Positions 1 to 6,402 of a stretch of 6,402 nucleotides of DNA are shown here, one piece after another. The position numbers and the translations under genes were made by a program. This stretch comes from Verrucomicrobiota bacterium (GTDB lineage: Bacteria > Chlamydiota > Chlamydiia > Chlamydiales > Rhabdochlamydiaceae). Each line of letters begins with the position of its first letter. The stretch's first letter is position 1. The DNA lies in the NCBI GenBank assembly GCA_903970455.1, contig CAJCIW010000223.1, forward strand, positions 1 through 6,402. Direction: 5' to 3'. The notes under the pieces are model-generated. The model made no database searches and was not told the DNA's origin. It saw only the letters and a program-made list of their open reading frames with translations.

Positions 1-1522
1 CAGGCCACAAAAACTTCCCTTCTGCAGATTTACGGAACCAGTTGACCCCAAAAATTTTGGGAAGCTTATCAGGGTTGCCTAATTTCCCCATTTTCAGCCA
101 ATGCCCAAAATAATCCCCCATGTGGTAGCCGCAAAAAGGAAGCATGGCAAACGGGTCGTGGCGCAATTTCCCTATCTCCCCTTTTGCCGCCGCGGTCATT
201 TCGGAAGAAATGGAAGCGCCGATAAAAACTCCATGAGGCCAAGACAACGCTTCATAAACAAGAGGGGCGGTGGAACACCTCCGGCCTCCGAAAATGATCC
301 CTGAGATTGGAACGCCTTTCGGATCTTCCCAAGCGGGATCGATGACAGGGCACTGGGAAGCGGGGGTTGTGAAACGTCCATTGGGATGCGCCGCCGTTTT
401 TCTGGATCCCGGCTTCCAGGATTCTCCCATCCAGTCGGTCAAATGGGGCGGAGGTTCAGCCGTCATCCCTTCCCACCAGACGTCTTTCTCATCGGTGAGG
501 GCAACGTTAGTAAAAATCGTGTTCCGTTCAATCGTTCCCATCGCGTTAGGATTGGATTGCATCGAAGTGCCGGGCGCTACGCCAAAAAAACCAGCTTCGG
601 GATTGATCGCATACAATCTTCCATCGGGGGCAAAGCGCATCCAGGCGATGTCGTCGCCGACACATTCCACTTTCCATCCCGGTAGAGTCGGAGTCAGCAT
701 CGCGAGATTCGTCTTGCCGCACCCGCTGGGAAAAGCGGCCGCGAAATACTTTTTTTCCCCTTGGGGATTGGTGATCCCGAGAATCAGCATGTGCTCAGCC
801 ATCCAACCTTGGTCGCGTCCCATCACCGATGCGATACGGAGAGCGAAACACTTTTTCGCAAGAAGGGCGTTCCCCCCGTAGCCGCTTCCATATGACCAAA
901 TGCTCCTCTCTTCAGGAAAATGCACGATATATTTTTCATCTGGGCGGCAAGGCCAGGGCATATCTTTTTGACCTGGCTGGAGCGGTACGCCTACGGAATG
1001 CATACAGGGAACAAAAGAATCGGCCCCGAGCATCTTGATCACTCCTTTGCCGATACGAGTCATGATGCGCATGCTGCAAACGACGTAAGGGGAATCGGTG
1101 ATCTCCACGCCGATGTGGCTTAAAGGGGAATCGATCGGACCCATGCTGAAAGGGATCACATACATCGTCCTCCCTTGCATGCAGCCGTTGAACCGCTCTT
1201 TGAGCAGAGCGAGCATCTCTTTTGGATCCCGCCAATGATTCGTCGGCCCGGCGTCCTCTTCCGATTCAGAACAAATGAACGTGGCTTCTTCCACCCGGGC
1301 GACATCGGTAGGAGTTGAGTGGCACCAAAAAGAATTGGGACGTTTTTGTGGATTCAGTGGAACGAAAATCCCTTTATCGACGAGTTGGCGCGTCAATTGA
1401 TCGTATTCATCCTGGGATCCGTCGCAGAGATGCACCCGGTCGGGTTTACAAAGTTGAACCGCTTCCTCGACCCATTGAATGAGCCGGGCATTCGAGGTCC
1501 ACTCTCGTAATGAGGAAATCAT
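1..1522 (-). CDS. pckG: Phosphoenolpyruvate carboxykinase (GTP), C-terminus cut by window edge
   Basis: Cytosolic GTP-PEPCK, which converts oxaloacetate and GTP to phosphoenolpyruvate, CO2 and GDP, feeding gluconeogenesis from TCA-cycle intermediates. Translating the minus strand from the ATG at 1522-1520 gives 507 codons without a stop; the family is about 600 residues, so roughly the last 90 lie outside the window. Visible motifs: an ARVEEAT segment near residue 75 (substrate-binding Arg), [11 protein letters not shown] at 211-221, KK at 223-224 and His244 in WMAEHML (Mn2+ ligands by comparison with the rat enzyme), the P-loop FPSGCGKTN at 264-272 with the hyper-reactive Cys, VGDDIAW at 288-294 (metal-binding Asp), FGGRRC at 411-416, and NWFRK plus KFLWP at 494-507, the start of the guanine pocket. 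The Ala of the usual FPSACGKTN signature is Gly here. The start codon overlaps the mreB stop (ATGA) and no strong Shine-Dalgarno precedes it, suggesting translational coupling. The ATP-dependent PEPCK family is excluded by these motifs. Confidence 0.97.
   Translation of the reverse strand, partial: MISSLREWTSNARLIQWVEEAVQLCKPDRVHLCDGSQDEYDQLTRQLVDKGIFVPLNPQKRPNSFWCHSTPTDVARVEEATFICSESEEDAGPTNHWRDPKEMLALLKERFNGCMQGRTMYVIPFSMGPIDSPLSHIGVEITDSPYVVCSMRIMTRIGKGVIKMLGADSFVPCMHSVGVPLQPGQKDMPWPCRPDEKYIVHFPEERSIWSYGSGYGGNALLAKKCFALRIASVMGRDQGWMAEHMLILGITNPQGEKKYFAAAFPSGCGKTNLAMLTPTLPGWKVECVGDDIAWMRFAPDGRLYAINPEAGFFGVAPGTSMQSNPNAMGTIERNTIFTNVALTDEKDVWWEGMTAEPPPHLTDWMGESWKPGSRKTAAHPNGRFTTPASQCPVIDPAWEDPKGVPISGIIFGGRRCSTAPLVYEALSWPHGVFIGASISSEMTAAAKGEIGKLRHDPFAMLPFCGYHMGDYFGHWLKMGKLGNPDKLPKIFGVNWFRKSAEGKFLWP
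1519..1522 (-). promoter_or_regulatory. ATGA stop/start overlap coupling mreB to pckG
   Basis: On the minus strand the pckG ATG (1522-1520) shares two bases with the mreB TGA (1521-1519), a 4-nt overlap. The preceding bases (AAGAAGCGCAAATCAAACGTCTT) hold no strong Shine-Dalgarno at normal spacing, so pckG is probably translated mainly by ribosomes terminating on mreB. Confidence 0.8.
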
Positions 1523-2616
1523 AAGACGTTTGATTTGCGCTTCTTGAATTTGTCGAGGTATTCAAGCGCTTTTCCCGTTCCTAGGCAGACAGCAAGAAGC
1601 GGATTGGGCGCGACAATCACCGGAAGCCCTGTTTCTTTGATCAATGCTTTGTCCAATCCTTTGATCAGAGCCCCTCCGCCCGCAAGCACCATCCCCCGTT
1701 CGACGAGGTCGGCAGCAAGTTCGGGAGGGCATTTTTCAAGAATCAGCTTAACACTTTCCACGATCTGTTGAATCGGCTCAAAAAGACACTCCCGAATTTC
1801 AACGGAATTGATCCGCTTTGTGATCGGAAGGCCGGCCACTTGGTCGCGTCCTCTCACTTCCATTTCGAGTTCGTGCTCTCCGAGAGGATAAGCAGACCCG
1901 ATCGTCATCTTAATTTCTTCAGCGGTGCGGGGGCCGATCATCAAATTGTAAGTACGCCGCATGTAATTGACGACGCACTCGTCGAATTCATCGCCGGCAA
2001 TCCTCAGCGAGCGGGATTCAACGATCCCTCCGAGGGAAATAATCGCAATCTCGGTGGTACCGCCGCCGATATCGATGATCATATTGGCAAAGGGTTCGTG
2101 AACAGGCAGATCGACACCTATCGCAGCTGCCATCGGCTCTTCAATGAGAATCACTTCCTGCGCACCTGCGCGAAGGGCGGAATCTTCAACAGCGCGTTTT
2201 TCTACGCCGGTGATCCCGGAAGGCACGGCGATCAGAATTTTTGGACGGAACAAGCTGCGTGCAGGAGTCACCCGTTTGAGCAGGGCACGGATCATCCCTT
2301 CCGCAATCTCAAAGTCCGCAATGACACCGTCTTTCATCGGTCTCACAGCGTGGATCCTGCGCGGCGTCTTACCGAGCATCGCTTTAGCTTTATGACCAAC
2401 CGCAAGCACTTCATTCGTCGAAGAATCGACAGCGACGACAGAGGGTTCGGCCAAAACAATTCCCTTCCCGCGCACATAAACAAGCGTGTTTGCGGTTCCC
2501 AGGTCAATTCCGATATCGTTTGAAAAAATTCCGGAGACCTGTCCGAATTTGTCAAACACCCTTCGGCCAAGTTTGTTGAACACTTGTTTTAAACTGAATT
2601 GTTGTGGTACAGTCAT
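1519..2616 (-). CDS. mreB: Rod-shape-determining protein MreB (bacterial actin)
   Basis: Bacterial actin homologue that forms membrane-bound filaments directing peptidoglycan synthesis. Chlamydiae lack FtsZ, and there MreB is known to organise the septal peptidoglycan ring. The 365-residue product has all actin-fold signatures: phosphate-1 [11 protein letters not shown] at 34-44, connect-1 around [13 protein letters not shown] at 97-109, [10 protein letters not shown] at 158-167 holding the catalytic Glu, phosphate-2 IDIGGGTTE at 181-189, and the adenosine motif [11 protein letters not shown] at 311-321. The first phosphate loop starts about 18-20 residues later than in E. coli MreB. The extra N-terminus (about residues 5-30) alternates hydrophobic and basic residues like an amphipathic membrane helix, as described for chlamydial MreB. 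I chose the ATG at 2616-2614, 13 nt after the SNF2 stop. An in-frame ATG at 2688 would add 24 residues (MMRQLLNSRG...) overlapping the upstream gene by 59 nt, with no family resemblance. The Shine-Dalgarno is weak (AAAGA about 9 nt upstream). The stop codon overlaps the pckG start. Confidence 0.97.
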   Translation of the reverse strand: MTVPQQFSLKQVFNKLGRRVFDKFGQVSGIFSNDIGIDLGTANTLVYVRGKGIVLAEPSVVAVDSSTNEVLAVGHKAKAMLGKTPRRIHAVRPMKDGVIADFEIAEGMIRALLKRVTPARSLFRPKILIAVPSGITGVEKRAVEDSALRAGAQEVILIEEPMAAAIGVDLPVHEPFANMIIDIGGGTTEIAIISLGGIVESRSLRIAGDEFDECVVNYMRRTYNLMIGPRTAEEIKMTIGSAYPLGEHELEMEVRGRDQVAGLPITKRINSVEIRECLFEPIQQIVESVKLILEKCPPELAADLVERGMVLAGGGALIKGLDKALIKETGLPVIVAPNPLLAVCLGTGKALEYLDKFKKRKSNVL

Positions 2617-2629
2617 ATGAATTAAATCT
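2617..2629 (-). promoter_or_regulatory. SNF2-mreB intergenic gap with weak ribosome binding site
   Basis: Only 13 nt separate the SNF2 TAA (2632-2630) from the chosen mreB ATG (2616). Read on the minus strand the junction is TAAAGATTTAATTCATATG; AAAGA is the only purine-rich stretch and a poor match to the anti-Shine-Dalgarno. The gap has no room for a terminator or a promoter, which supports co-transcription. Confidence 0.6.
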
Positions 2630-5600
2630 TTAAGTCTTGAGAAGTTCGAGAACGTCTTCCCACGTGAGTTTAGCAATTGCCTCATCATCGCAGCTTATGA
2701 CTTTCTTGACCAACCCTTTTTTCTTCTTCTGCATTTCGGCAATCTTCTCTTCAATTGTATTCAACGTAATCAGCTTGTAGGAAGAGACGGAATTTTTTTG
2801 TCCCATCCGATGCACCCGGTCGGTGGCCTGCGATTCAACGGCAGGATTCCACCACATATCGTAATGGATAACGGTGTCCGCTCCGACAAGATTGAGTCCT
2901 GTTCCGCCCGCTTTCAAAGAAACCAGGAAAACGGGGATGTTGACATCTTCGTTGAATTGTTTGACGACCTCGAGGCGGTTTTTGCTCGACCCGTCTAAAT
3001 AGGCAAAAGGGATCCCCTTGGCCTCGAAATCTTCGCTCATGATCTGCAGCATGCGCGTATACTGTGAGAAAATCACTGTTTTGTGTTTTCCCTCGATCAA
3101 AGTTTGCAGCAGCTCGAGAAGCATTTCATATTTGGCGGAATCGCCGCTCTCAGCCTTTTCTTTGGCGAAGATAGCGGGGTGGCAACAGATCTGTTTGAGC
3201 CGGGTAAGTGTCGCGAGCACATGGATCTGCACCCTGTCGAATCCATCGCGCTGAACAAGCTTCACTAGTTCATCCCGGGCTGATTCTGCGTAGGAACGGT
3301 AGAGTTCCTGCTGCACATCGCTGAGTTGGCAGTGGTAGACGAGCTCCGAAACAGGAGGCAGGTCATCGAGCACATCCGCTTTCATCCGGCGCAAAATAAA
3401 AGGAGCAACTTTTTTGCGTAAATATTCAATATTTTTTGTTTGGTCCTTCCCTGAGATGCGAATGTATTTTTCCACAAACCTGTCGTAGGTTCCGAGAAAC
3501 CCCGGCATCAAGAAATCGAACAAACTCCACAGCTCGTCAAGAGAGTTCTCGATCGGCGTGCCCGAAAGGATGAGACGATGTTCCGCATGGACCATTTTGA
3601 CCGATTTGGCATTGCGTGTGCCCCGGTTTTTAATGTGCTGGGCCTCATCGAGGATGACGTAAGTGAAATTTGTCGCTTTGTAGTATTCGATATCTTTTTG
3701 AAGCAAAGTATACGAAGTGATCATCACGTCGTAATTTTCCAACTGATCGATCAACTTCTTTCGATTGGAAGGAATCCCATCGACAACGGTCACTTTGAAC
3801 TTGGGATTGAATTTGGCAAACTCTTCTTTCCAGTTATAGAGGAGGGATGTCGGGCAAACGATCAACGCATGGCTCGTTTTTTTCTTCATATGCTGTGTCA
3901 GAGCGACAATAGCTTGCAGGGTTTTCCCCAGGCCCATGTCGTCAGCCAAAATTCCATTCAGGAACATGAGGCGCAAACGCTCCAGCCAGCGGACGCCTTC
4001 CTGCTGATACGCTCTCAATACCGCTTTGATATCGCTAGGAACCTCGGAGAAGGTCAACAATTTTTCGCCAAGCATTTGCTTGCGGATCTCGATCAGCTTT
4101 TCCGTCATCGAAAATTCGACGGGAAGGCCTTCAAATTGGGTAGCGTCGATATTGGCAAGGCTCCATAGCGGCCGCTGCATCTTGTAGTCTTCCATCACTT
4201 CGATCCCCATCTCGTCGAAAAGCTGGATCACGCCATTCAACCTGTCCAGATCCAGCACGAGGATCTTGGGCATTTTATTCCCCTCGACAGCTTTCTTTCC
4301 TTTTGATTTCGGCGAATCGAGCTCGATGAAAGAGCGTTTGGCGCTCATGCATTCCCATAATTGGTCTAGTCGGACCCCCTTGAGCGCGCCTTGGACAATC
4401 AGCTCGATCTCGTAAGCATCGATGCGGGAGGTGTGGCTCAATTTCAAGATAAACCTGGTTTGATCATAGATGAATTGATCGAGGAGATTCTGGGGACAGT
4501 TGAAAGTCACGCGATGCTGATTGCGTGGAATCACATCGGTCATAAATTCGACGATTTTCTTCTCCGACTTGGAAACGTAGACGCCGCTTTCTGGATTAAA
4601 AATAAAATCCTGGAATAAATCTTCTAAAATCTGCCGCTCTTCCACCAGGTTGCGCGCCAAAATCCCATCCTCGGTGGTAAAAGATTTCACATCTTCAAAG
4701 GTCAACTTTGAAGCCGTCGAAGGAATCTTATGCTTGTCGTAAATGAAGTGCAGGCTCGCATCGAGTTCTCCATCGAGGTAAGAAATTTCGCACACGGCTT
4801 CGACATTGCCCACAAAGGGTAGCGTGACGAAATCTTCAATTGCTTCCTGATGCGCGACCTCGGCATACCGGGCAAGCTGGGGAAGTGAGTTTTCGACAAA
4901 CGTGCCGAACAACGGCTCGGGGATGGTCATATCCCGGATCTGGTGCAAATTACGCAAATGGACGCGGGTGATATTGTCCTGGAACCGGTAATACGCATTT
5001 TTGTAGAGCATCCCGGGCTTGGCGCATTCGAAAAAGCGGACGTCCTCCAAAGTCACGGGCTCCACCCCGATCAAGATATGGGGATTGACCAGAATTTTCG
5101 ACGTCGGAGGGGGGATATATTCCAATGAAAAACGCAAACACGCGTGAATCGGCGAAAAACGGAGCGGCGTCTCCATCGTCCCCTCGTAAAGCCCTGGCAA
5201 AGCCGGGAAGTCATCTTCCTGGCCGACAAATCCCTGTTTTTTGTATTGCTGGGAAGCCATATCATAACTCCTCGCCAAAATCATCCCGAACGATTCCAGG
5301 TCAAGCTGAGCTACGCGCAAGGCACGTTCTGAATTCCCATTTTCATGAAACCGCGCTTGATCGCGGACCATCCGTATGATTTCTTGCTGTGCAGTATCGA
5401 AGGATTTGAGGGAAAAGGAGTATTTTTTTCCGCCGATGAAGATCGATTCCTCGTAACGGAGCGCCTCTAAAAAAGGTTTAATTTGAGGAACGTAAAGAGG
5501 CTTTGAGCGGAATGGAAGGCGAAGAGCGGCCTGAATTTCGACAATCCCTTTATGATCATTTTCCTGAGGGTTGAAGATCAAAGCGAATTCCGCCCGATCG

Positions 5601-6115
5601 ACATCCTGCTTTTCCTGAGCGCGGAAAAAAGGAGAGGCCGCGAGAAGCTGGGAAGAGACCACATACTCTTGCAGCAATTGCTTTTGATACTGCTCTTCCT
5701 GCCGCTGCGATTCCTTCGACTCCGCCTCTTTGATCTTCTCCAAAAGCTTCTTTTGCTCTTCTTTATCAATCCCCGGTTTTCCACCTGACTTGATGTCGTT
5801 TTCCTTCGAATAGGCCACCAGGATCTTATCGATATTCTCTTCAAGATAGAATAAAACAGCCGCCAAATGCTGGCAATCATAGTTGTAAGGACAATCGCAG
5901 TCCGAATCGATCGTCTCGCACTCCTGCCGGTCGATCTCGATCTCGCTTTCATAGCAATTATCGAATTGCCCCAGCACCCTTGCCGAGACCCGCATCAGCT
6001 TGGCGTCCAGGTGGATCAACTTGGCCGAAACGACTTTTTGCAAATCGTAAAGTTCGCGCCCCTCTTTGACGATCGAAGAGGAAAAGTCTTGCTTAAGCTT
6101 GCGAAAGTTTAACAT
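2630..6115 (-). CDS. SWIM-domain SNF2/SWI2-family ATPase (DEAD/DEAH-like superfamily 2)
   Basis: An ATP-driven double-stranded-DNA translocase of the SNF2 superfamily, probably acting on the nucleoid or transcription complexes; its exact substrate is unknown. The 1161-residue protein has, in order: a SWIM zinc-finger-like motif C73-x-C75-x5-C81-x-H83 followed by LAAVLFYL; a charged, probably coiled-coil stretch at about 115-150; a long middle region (about 155-690) that fits the bacterial SNF2-associated domain by position and length; then a complete two-lobe motor. Motor motifs: Q motif RAYQQEGVRWL at 701-711, Walker A DDMGLGKT at 725-732, Ia LIVCPTSLLYNW at 751-762, Walker B DEAQ at 823-826, III LILSGTPIEN at 848-857, IV KTVIFSQYTRML at 1012-1023, V VSLKAGGTGLNL at 1065-1076 and VI ATDRVHRMGQ at 1097-1106. 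No motif is broken, so an active ATPase is likely. Start: first in-frame ATG, no clear Shine-Dalgarno. The neighbours match CT708 of C. trachomatis, the SWI/SNF helicase before mreB. Known RapA/HepA proteins lack this SWIM N-terminus. Confidence 0.95.
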   Translation of the reverse strand: MLNFRKLKQDFSSSIVKEGRELYDLQKVVSAKLIHLDAKLMRVSARVLGQFDNCYESEIEIDRQECETIDSDCDCPYNYDCQHLAAVLFYLEENIDKILVAYSKENDIKSGGKPGIDKEEQKKLLEKIKEAESKESQRQEEQYQKQLLQEYVVSSQLLAASPFFRAQEKQDVDRAEFALIFNPQENDHKGIVEIQAALRLPFRSKPLYVPQIKPFLEALRYEESIFIGGKKYSFSLKSFDTAQQEIIRMVRDQARFHENGNSERALRVAQLDLESFGMILARSYDMASQQYKKQGFVGQEDDFPALPGLYEGTMETPLRFSPIHACLRFSLEYIPPPTSKILVNPHILIGVEPVTLEDVRFFECAKPGMLYKNAYYRFQDNITRVHLRNLHQIRDMTIPEPLFGTFVENSLPQLARYAEVAHQEAIEDFVTLPFVGNVEAVCEISYLDGELDASLHFIYDKHKIPSTASKLTFEDVKSFTTEDGILARNLVEERQILEDLFQDFIFNPESGVYVSKSEKKIVEFMTDVIPRNQHRVTFNCPQNLLDQFIYDQTRFILKLSHTSRIDAYEIELIVQGALKGVRLDQLWECMSAKRSFIELDSPKSKGKKAVEGNKMPKILVLDLDRLNGVIQLFDEMGIEVMEDYKMQRPLWSLANIDATQFEGLPVEFSMTEKLIEIRKQMLGEKLLTFSEVPSDIKAVLRAYQQEGVRWLERLRLMFLNGILADDMGLGKTLQAIVALTQHMKKKTSHALIVCPTSLLYNWKEEFAKFNPKFKVTVVDGIPSNRKKLIDQLENYDVMITSYTLLQKDIEYYKATNFTYVILDEAQHIKNRGTRNAKSVKMVHAEHRLILSGTPIENSLDELWSLFDFLMPGFLGTYDRFVEKYIRISGKDQTKNIEYLRKKVAPFILRRMKADVLDDLPPVSELVYHCQLSDVQQELYRSYAESARDELVKLVQRDGFDRVQIHVLATLTRLKQICCHPAIFAKEKAESGDSAKYEMLLELLQTLIEGKHKTVIFSQYTRMLQIMSEDFEAKGIPFAYLDGSSKNRLEVVKQFNEDVNIPVFLVSLKAGGTGLNLVGADTVIHYDMWWNPAVESQATDRVHRMGQKNSVSSYKLITLNTIEEKIAEMQKKKKGLVKKVISCDDEAIAKLTWEDVLELLKT
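5867..5899 (-). other. SWIM zinc-finger motif within the SNF2 gene
   Basis: These codons encode residues 73-83, CDCPYNYDCQH, followed by LAAVLFYLEE. The CxC...CxH ligand set and the trailing Leu/Ala-rich helix are typical of SWIM domains, thought to bind DNA or protein and often found at the N-terminus of bacterial SNF2 proteins. Only five residues separate the two ligand pairs, which is at the short end for this motif. Zinc binding is inferred, not shown. Confidence 0.75.
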
Positions 6116-6148
6116 AGGTGGTCGGTCTGCTTTTTTTTATTTTTTGGG

Positions 6149-6177
6149 ATTATCTTTTTAGAGGATGCCATGAACAC
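6149..6177 (-). promoter_or_regulatory. Candidate promoter proximal to SNF2 (GATAAT -10)
   Basis: On the minus strand GATAAT (6154-6149) matches the sigma-70/sigma-66 -10 consensus at 5 of 6 positions and sits about 34 nt before the SNF2 start codon, giving a short leader. No good -35 exists: TGTTCA (6176-6171, spacer 16) matches only 3 of 6. This is a reading by eye in an AT-rich region where such matches arise by chance. Confidence 0.3.
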
Positions 6178-6222
6178 ACAAAAGGGAATCGATTTCCGAG
6201 TGGAATGGCAGACTCTAAAATG

Positions 6223-6251
6223 CTTTTACATTTTTTGGGGATGAGTTGCAA
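6223..6251 (-). promoter_or_regulatory. Candidate distal promoter (TTGCAA ... TAAAAG)
   Basis: On the minus strand TTGCAA (6251-6246) and TAAAAG (6228-6223), each matching the -35 and -10 consensus at 4 of 6 positions, are separated by 17 nt. It would give a leader of about 100 nt before the SNF2 ATG. The match is weak, and it competes with the GATAAT element as the operon promoter. Confidence 0.25.
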
Positions 6252-6266
6252 GAATATTTGAAAAAA

Positions 6267-6274
6267 GGGGGGGG
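6267..6274. repeat. G8 homopolymer run flanked by A runs
   Basis: Eight consecutive G follow six A and precede four A (6261-6278). It lies about 150 bp upstream of the SNF2 start and just upstream of the distal promoter candidate. Runs of this length can slip during replication or be miscounted in sequencing. Confidence 0.6.
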
Positions 6275-6321
6275 AAAACGTCATTTTCGCAGTGAATTAG
6301 CATAAACTTCTAATAATTAAA

Positions 6322-6331
6322 AACTTAAGTT
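6322..6331. repeat. Perfect 10-bp palindrome AACTTAAGTT, part of an AAGTTATT direct repeat
   Basis: AACTTAAGTT reads the same on both strands. Its right half continues as AAGTTATT (6327-6334), which recurs as AAGTTATTAA at 6351-6360, 24 bases away. Such symmetry can mark a regulator site, but in DNA this AT-rich it can also arise by chance. Confidence 0.3.
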
Positions 6332-6402
6332 ATTTTACTCATCCAGGCGCAAGTTATTAACGATTAGCGTTTTAAATAAATAAAAATTATTAAAAAGATT
6401 TA

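Larger units (their letters stand above)
6116..6402. other. AT-rich non-coding region upstream of the SNF2-mreB-pckG unit
   Basis: No convincing gene is visible in these 287 bases. Composition shifts sharply from the near-balanced coding sequence to strongly AT-rich, especially beyond about 6290. The stretch holds poly-T/poly-A runs near 6131-6145, two weak minus-strand promoter-like elements, a G8 run, a 10-bp palindrome and a 24-codon plus-strand frame. No hairpin followed by a T run was found in either direction, so no terminator is called. It probably contains the operon promoter; the next gene to the right is outside the window. Confidence 0.7.

Noticed and set aside
270..881. 203-codon open frame on the plus strand opposite pckG
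   Set aside because: It is antisense to a continuous PEPCK frame with all catalytic motifs, and the translated sequence is low in recognisable structure.
936..1235. 99-codon minus-strand frame inside pckG
   Set aside because: It is an out-of-frame, Arg-rich reading of the PEPCK gene. The true frame runs uninterrupted through the same bases.
1..1522. Possible pckG pseudogene, because no closed minus-strand frame ends in the window
   Set aside because: Codon-by-codon translation from 1522 to the left edge shows 507 intact codons. The frame is cut only by the window boundary.
1768..2523. 251-codon open frame on the plus strand opposite mreB
   Set aside because: It lies entirely antisense to an unmistakable MreB, its translation resembles no family I know, and long antisense frames are common opposite codon-biased genes.
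3578..4168. 196-codon open frame on the plus strand opposite the SNF2 motor domain
   Set aside because: It is antisense to the conserved helicase motifs, including Walker A and B, so its length is explained by the coding strand.
5578..5952. 124-codon Arg/Ser-rich minus-strand frame inside the SNF2 gene
   Set aside because: Despite a histone-like composition, it is a frame-shifted reading of the lysine/glutamate-rich coiled-coil region of the SNF2 protein.
6129..6145. Poly-T run resembling a plus-strand terminator tail
   Set aside because: No stable GC-rich hairpin precedes it and no plus-strand gene ends here.

Overview
The window is a compact, single-direction block from what looks like a member of the phylum Chlamydiae, probably an environmental (Parachlamydia- or Waddlia-like) lineage rather than Chlamydia itself. 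All three genes lie on the minus strand. In transcription order, from right to left, they are a SWIM-type SNF2/SWI2 ATPase, mreB, and a GTP-dependent phosphoenolpyruvate carboxykinase (pckG). This matches the order CT708-CT709-CT710 that I recall from Chlamydia trachomatis. A second chlamydial trait is the extended, amphipathic N-terminus of MreB. The base composition of the coding part, judged by eye, is close to 50% GC, higher than I would expect for well-known chlamydiae. Genus-level placement is therefore not attempted.

Layout: 1-1522 (minus) is pckG, reading without interruption to the left edge of the window; about 507 of roughly 600 residues are present and the C-terminus is cut off by the window. 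1519-2616 (minus) is mreB, whose stop codon overlaps the pckG start codon by 4 nt (ATGA). 2617-2629 is a 13-nt gap. 2630-6115 (minus) is the 1161-residue SNF2-family protein. 6116-6402 is a noticeably AT-rich non-coding stretch. It probably holds the promoter of the three-gene unit, and also contains a run of eight G, a 10-bp palindrome and one doubtful 24-codon reading frame on the plus strand.

The tight spacing argues for one transcript, with pckG translation coupled to mreB. The products work in different processes: DNA/chromatin remodelling or transcription (SNF2), cell-wall synthesis and division (MreB, which takes over FtsZ's organising role in Chlamydiae), and supply of PEP from oxaloacetate (PckG). 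The arrangement looks like conserved chlamydial gene order rather than a dedicated pathway. I see no mobile element, CRISPR array, tRNA, rRNA or defence system, and I do not think the window contains an undescribed system. The observations below are modest details of otherwise ordinary genes.
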